From Variovorax sp037204085 (GTDB lineage: Bacteria; Pseudomonadota; Gammaproteobacteria; Burkholderiales; Burkholderiaceae_C), in NCBI RefSeq assembly GCF_037204085.1, contig NZ_JBBCBW010000001.1, positions 310,001 through 374,000 of the forward strand: a stretch of 64,000 nucleotides of DNA. The letters are read 5' to 3'. The notes beneath the pieces are model-generated. The model did no database searches, was not told the origin of the DNA, and saw nothing but the letters and a program-made list of their open reading frames with translations. The position numbers and the translations under genes are program-made. Of this stretch, positions 60,188-64,000 are shown piece after piece; positions within the stretch are counted from its first letter, which is position 1, and each line of letters opens with the position of its first letter.

Positions 60188-60236
60188 GGTGGGGTGATGA
60201 AGTGAAATGGACAGGCGATCGAATGCCCTGAAGGGC

Positions 60237-61889
60237 CTACGCTTCGACCAGCCTCATGCCGTTGTGCGCGCCGGACGCCACCCGCGGTGCGCTTGTGTAA
60301 GTGGGGGCCGTTTGGCGGAAGGCGGGCGCAGCCTGTTGCGGCGCGTCCAGCTTGAACACGCTCACCGCTTCCACCAGGCTTGCGGCCTGCTCCTGCATCG
60401 ATTGCGCCGCGGCGGCTGCTTCTTCGACCAGCGCCGCGTTCTGCTGAGTCACCTGGTCCATCTGCGCGATGGCCTGGTTCACCTGCTCGATGCCGGTGCT
60501 CTGCTCCTGGCTGGCCGCCGTGATCTCGCCCATGATGTCGGTCACGCGCTTGACGCTGTCCACGATCTCGTCCATCGTGCGACCCGCCTCGGCCACCTGG
60601 CGGCTGCCTGCCTCGACCTTGCCGACGGAGTCGTCGATCAGGCCCTTGATTTCCTTGGCGGCTGCGCCCGAGCGCTGGGCGAGGTTGCGCACTTCGGACG
60701 CCACCACGGCAAAGCCGCGGCCTTGTTCACCGGCTCTCGCCGCTTCGACCGCGGCGTTCAGCGCCAGGATGTTGGTCTGGAACGCGATGCCGTCGATCAC
60801 GCCGATGATGTCGACGATCTTCTTGGACGAGGTGTTGATGGAGCCCATGGTGTCCACCACCTGGCTGACGACGCCGCCGCCGCGCACGGCCACTTCGGAG
60901 GCCGAGAGGGCGAGCTGATTGGCTTGGCGGGCGTTGTCGGCGTTCTGCTTGACGGTGGAGGTGAGTTCTTCCATCGAAGCAGCCGTCTCTTCGAGCGAGC
61001 TGGCTTGTTCTTCGGTGCGGGAAGACAAATCTTGGTTGCCGGCGGCGATCTGGCCCGAGGCGGTGGCGATGGAGTCGGTGCCCGTACGCACGCCGCTGAC
61101 CACGTTCGCAAGACTCGTGTTCATTCGCTTGAGGGCTTGCATGAGCTGGCCCGTCTCGTCGCGGCTCTGGACTTCGATGCGCCTCGTCAGGTCGCCTGCG
61201 GCAACCGATTGCGCAACTTCCACCGCCTCGGCCAGCGGACGCGCAACGATGCGCGCGACGCACAGCGCCAGCACAAAGCCCAGCCCGATGCTGCCCAGCA
61301 GCAGCGCCACGATCCACAGCCGCGCCCGCGCATAGAGGGCATCGCCATTGGCGCTGGCCTGCTGGCCACCCTCGACATTGAGGGCGACGAGCCGGTCGAT
61401 CATCTCGGTCATCTCGCGGTTCAGGCGCGATGCATCCGCGCGGATGAGGGCAACGGCCTGCTCTTTCTGCTGCGCGCGGGAGAGCTCCATCACCTTGTCG
61501 TGCTCACGCGCATACAGGCCCAGCGTCTTCACGTATTCCGGATAGATCTTCTTTTCTTCCGGTTCGGACATGAGCTGTTCGTAGCGTGCCCGCGCCTTGC
61601 CCACTGCCTCCCAGATTCCGGCCATCGACTTCTCGTAGCGTGCCGTGTCCTCGGGGGAGGTTGACAGCAGGTGCTGCATTTCCTCGGAGCGGTAGCGAGC
61701 CATCAGCCCCCTGATCTCGAGCAGCGACTGCGTTGACGGCATCCAGTTGGTGGCGATGTCGGTCGACATCTGGTTGACCTTGGAAAGCTGCAGCACCGAG
61801 ACGATGCCGAGCACCGCCGTCAACGCCAGGACAGCCACAAAAGACACGAGCAGCTTGGTCGCAATCCTGAGGTTGTAGAACGCTTGCAT
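60237..61889 (-). CDS. Methyl-accepting chemotaxis protein, four-helix sensor (receptor E)
   Basis: 550 residues. Helix 1 (LLVSFVAVLALTAVLGIVSVL), a periplasmic four-helix-bundle-like sensor (MSTDIATNWMPSTQSLLEIRGLMARYRSEEMQHL), helix 2 (IVALLLGSIGLGFVLALCV), HAMP and a group 2 signalling domain almost identical to that of receptors C and F. The tail ends NGMRLVEA, so no tethering pentapeptide. It lies 35 bp after cheW. Confidence 0.95.
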   Translation of the reverse strand: MQAFYNLRIATKLLVSFVAVLALTAVLGIVSVLQLSKVNQMSTDIATNWMPSTQSLLEIRGLMARYRSEEMQHLLSTSPEDTARYEKSMAGIWEAVGKARARYEQLMSEPEEKKIYPEYVKTLGLYAREHDKVMELSRAQQKEQAVALIRADASRLNREMTEMIDRLVALNVEGGQQASANGDALYARARLWIVALLLGSIGLGFVLALCVARIVARPLAEAVEVAQSVAAGDLTRRIEVQSRDETGQLMQALKRMNTSLANVVSGVRTGTDSIATASGQIAAGNQDLSSRTEEQASSLEETAASMEELTSTVKQNADNARQANQLALSASEVAVRGGGVVSQVVDTMGSINTSSKKIVDIIGVIDGIAFQTNILALNAAVEAARAGEQGRGFAVVASEVRNLAQRSGAAAKEIKGLIDDSVGKVEAGSRQVAEAGRTMDEIVDSVKRVTDIMGEITAASQEQSTGIEQVNQAIAQMDQVTQQNAALVEEAAAAAQSMQEQAASLVEAVSVFKLDAPQQAAPAFRQTAPTYTSAPRVASGAHNGMRLVEA

Positions 61890-61924
61890 GAACTTCTTCT
61901 CTCTAACTCTCTTGCACGGCGAGA

Positions 61925-62434
61925 TCAGGCGGCGATCTTCTCGACCAGGCCCATCTCGTCGCTGGACATCAGCTTGTCGATGTCCACCAGGATCAGCATC
62001 CGCTCGTCCAGCGTGCCAAGGCCGATCAGGTAGTCCGTGTCCAGCACGGCGCCCATCTCCGGCGCGGGCTTGATCTGCTCTGCGCTCAGCGTGATCACGT
62101 CCGACACGCTGTCCACCACCATGCCCACCACGCGACCGCCGATGTTCAGCACGATCACCACCGTGAACTGGTCATAGGTCGGCACGCCCAGCTGGAACTT
62201 GATGCGCATGTCGATGATCGGCACGATGATTCCGCGCAGGTTCACCACGCCCTTGATGTATTCGGGCGCATTCGCAATGCGCGTCACCGCGTCGTAGCCG
62301 CGCAGCTCCTGCACCTTCTGGATGTCGATTCCGTACTCTTCCTGGCCCAGCGTGAAGGAAAGAAATTCCAGTGGCCGGCCGGGACGGGAGGCGTTGCGGG
62401 TGTCCGCGTTTTGTTGGGTTGGGGTTGCGCTCAT
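61925..62434 (-). CDS. cheW: Chemotaxis coupling protein CheW
   Basis: Links receptors to CheA. The ATG at 62432-62434 gives 169 residues; the N-terminal ~20 are a polar tail. The CheW fold shows EFLSFTLGQEEYGIDIQKVQEL, GVVNLRGIIVPIIDMR and VDSVSDVITL. It is the only cheW in the window and sits between receptors F and E, not next to cheA. Confidence 0.96.
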   Translation of the reverse strand: MSATPTQQNADTRNASRPGRPLEFLSFTLGQEEYGIDIQKVQELRGYDAVTRIANAPEYIKGVVNLRGIIVPIIDMRIKFQLGVPTYDQFTVVIVLNIGGRVVGMVVDSVSDVITLSAEQIKPAPEMGAVLDTDYLIGLGTLDERMLILVDIDKLMSSDEMGLVEKIAA

Positions 62435-62456
62435 CGGGAAACCTGTGGCTGTTGGC

Positions 62457-64000
62457 TTAAAACTCTGTCCAGTCGCCGCCGGCTGCGCCGGCCATGGCCA
62501 GCTGCGGGGACGAAGGTGCTTGTTGGGTCTTCTTGGCCGGCGCCGCGCGCCGGGGCTTGGGGGACGATTCGGAGGGGCGCGCCGCCTTGGCTGCGGCGGA
62601 AGCGAGCCGTGCATCCGCCGGTGCGGCAGAGGCTTGGCCGCCTTCGAGCTTGAACACGCTCACCGCCTCCACCAGGCTTGCGGCCTGCTCCTGCATCGAT
62701 TGCGCTGCAGCCGCCGCTTCTTCGACCAGTGCCGCGTTCTGCTGCGTCACCTGGTCCATCTGCGCGATGGCCTGGTTCACCTGCTCGATGCCGGTGCTCT
62801 GCTCCTGGCTCGCGGCCGTGATCTCGCCCATGATGTCGGTCACGCGCTTGACGCTGTCCACGATCTCGTCCATCGTGCGGCCCGCTTCGGCCACCTGGCG
62901 GCTGCCCGCTTCGACCTTGCCGACGGAGTCGTCGATCAGGCCCTTGATTTCCTTAGCGGCTGCGCCCGAGCGCTGGGCCAGGTTGCGCACTTCGGAAGCG
63001 ACGACCGCAAAGCCGCGGCCTTGTTCACCGGCTCTCGCCGCTTCGACCGCGGCGTTGAGCGCCAGGATGTTGGTCTGGAACGCGATGCCGTCGATCACGC
63101 CGATGATGTCGACGATCTTCTTGGACGAGGTGTTGATGGAGCCCATGGTGTCCACCACCTGGCTGACGACGCCGCCGCCGCGCACGGCCACTTCGGAGGC
63201 CGAAAGAGCGAGCTGATTGGCTTGGCGGGCGTTGTCGGCGTTCTGCTTGACGGTACTCGTGAGTTCTTCCATCGAAGCAGCCGTCTCTTCGAGCGAGCTG
63301 GCTTGCTCTTCGGTGCGCGAAGACAGATCCTGATTGCCTGCGGCGATCTGGCCCGAGGCGGTGGCGATGGCGTCGGTGCCGGTGCGCACTTCGCCCACCA
63401 CTTTGGCAAGGCTGTCGCGCATGCCCTGGATCGCATGCAGCAGGCTGGCCTGGTCGCCGCGCTTCAGTTCGATGCGAACCGCCAGGTCGCCGGCGGCAAT
63501 GCGGTGCGCAATGGCGGTCGCTTCCGCGGGCTCGCCGCCGAGCTGCTTCAGCAGCCCGCGCGAAATGGTCCAGCCGAGGGCGAGGAGCGCCGCGGCCAGC
63601 ACCAGCGCGCCGAGCGACAGGGTGATGACCCGGCCCATGATGGTGGTCTGCACCGTATCCACGTACACGCCCGAGCCGATGATCCAGCCCCAGGGCTCGA
63701 AACCCTTCACGTAGGAGACCTTGGGCACCGGCTTGTCGCTGCCCGGCTTGGCCCAGAGGTAGGGAACGAAGCCGGCGCCGCTGGCCTTGACGGTCTCGAC
63801 GAACGAGACGAACAGCCGCTTGCCGGTGGCGTCCTTGTTGGAAGAGAGATCCTTGTTCTCGAGCGCCGGGCTGATGGGGTGCATCACCATGCGCGGCTGC
63901 ATGTCGTTGATCCAGAAATACTCGCTGCCGCTGTAGCGCAGGCCGCGAATCGCCTGCATGGCCTGCTCCTTCGCCTGCGGCTCGGTCAGCGTGCCCTTGG
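62457..64000 (-). CDS. Methyl-accepting chemotaxis protein with single-Cache sensor, 5' end missing (receptor F)
   Basis: The start lies beyond the right edge; 514 codons are visible. The first visible part is the end of an sCache_2-like periplasmic domain (YFWINDMQPRMVMHPISPALENKDL, YVKGFEPWGWIIGSGVYVD), typical of receptors for small carboxylates. Helix 2 (VITLSLGALVLAAALLAL), HAMP and a group 2 signalling domain follow. C-terminal GDWTEF is present. It lies 22 bp before cheW. Confidence 0.95.
   Translation of the reverse strand, partial: KGTLTEPQAKEQAMQAIRGLRYSGSEYFWINDMQPRMVMHPISPALENKDLSSNKDATGKRLFVSFVETVKASGAGFVPYLWAKPGSDKPVPKVSYVKGFEPWGWIIGSGVYVDTVQTTIMGRVITLSLGALVLAAALLALGWTISRGLLKQLGGEPAEATAIAHRIAAGDLAVRIELKRGDQASLLHAIQGMRDSLAKVVGEVRTGTDAIATASGQIAAGNQDLSSRTEEQASSLEETAASMEELTSTVKQNADNARQANQLALSASEVAVRGGGVVSQVVDTMGSINTSSKKIVDIIGVIDGIAFQTNILALNAAVEAARAGEQGRGFAVVASEVRNLAQRSGAAAKEIKGLIDDSVGKVEAGSRQVAEAGRTMDEIVDSVKRVTDIMGEITAASQEQSTGIEQVNQAIAQMDQVTQQNAALVEEAAAAAQSMQEQAASLVEAVSVFKLEGGQASAAPADARLASAAAKAARPSESSPKPRRAAPAKKTQQAPSSPQLAMAGAAGGDWTEF

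Noticed and set aside
1..64000. CRISPR arrays, tRNA/rRNA genes, insertion sequences, prophage or att sites
   Set aside because: I looked for spaced direct repeats, clover-leaf-like stretches, transposase or integrase proteins and found none. The only long direct repeats are the receptor signalling domains.

Overview
The window is high-G+C DNA from a betaproteobacterium, most likely a Comamonadaceae member close to Variovorax. This rests on the gene content (DUF3683-type FAD oxidase beside serA, a ugp operon, FlhDC-controlled flagella together with FlhF/FlhG) and on the style of the protein sequences; no 16S gene is present, so it is an inference. I see no tRNA, rRNA, CRISPR array, phage or insertion sequence. 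Coding density is very high and nearly every gene is assignable.

Layout. 1-2516 (minus): 5' part of a large FAD-linked oxidase and serA. 2743-7822 (plus): ugpB-A-E-C-Q, glycerol-3-phosphate uptake and glycerophosphodiester hydrolysis. 7911-10310 (plus): a large MscS-family channel. 10445-17651 (plus): flhB-flhA-flhF-flhG-fliA, with overlapping starts and stops. 17712-21217 (plus): a MerR/TipAS-like regulator overlapping a carotenoid oxygenase, then a CsgG-like lipoprotein. 21269-31220 (minus, read right to left): flhD-flhC-motA-motB-cheA-(EAL/HDOD gene)-cheR-cheD-cheB-cheY-cheZ. 31375-37358 (minus): fliC-flaG-fliD-fliS-fliT-fliK-like-flhX. 37522-49466: fliE (minus), diverging from fliF-G-H-I-J-K and fliL-M-N-O-P-Q-R (plus). 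49495-52706 (minus): flgK-flgL. 52821-64000 (minus): six methyl-accepting chemotaxis proteins (one cut by the window edge) with cheW among them.

How it works together. FlhDC is the expected master regulator. It should switch on the export gate, rod, C-ring and fliA genes. FliA (sigma-28) should then drive late genes; matching sigma-28 promoters are visible upstream of fliC and flgK. The MCP/CheW/CheA complex signals through CheY to FliM/FliN, with CheR, CheB and CheD adapting the receptors, CheZ dephosphorylating CheY, and MotAB powering rotation. The flgA-J genes, flgM and flgN are not in the window and must lie elsewhere.

Most of this is a recognisable flagellar/chemotaxis locus. The least ordinary points are: an FlhF about twice the usual length with an unrecognised C-terminal half of about 390 residues; an FlhG whose P-loop has lost both signature lysines; a MerR-type promoter with a 19-bp spacer and a perfect dyad before the merR-carotenoid oxygenase pair; receptor genes that share near-identical signalling domains and show mosaicism; and an EAL/HDOD gene in the che operon, with cheW found in the receptor array instead.
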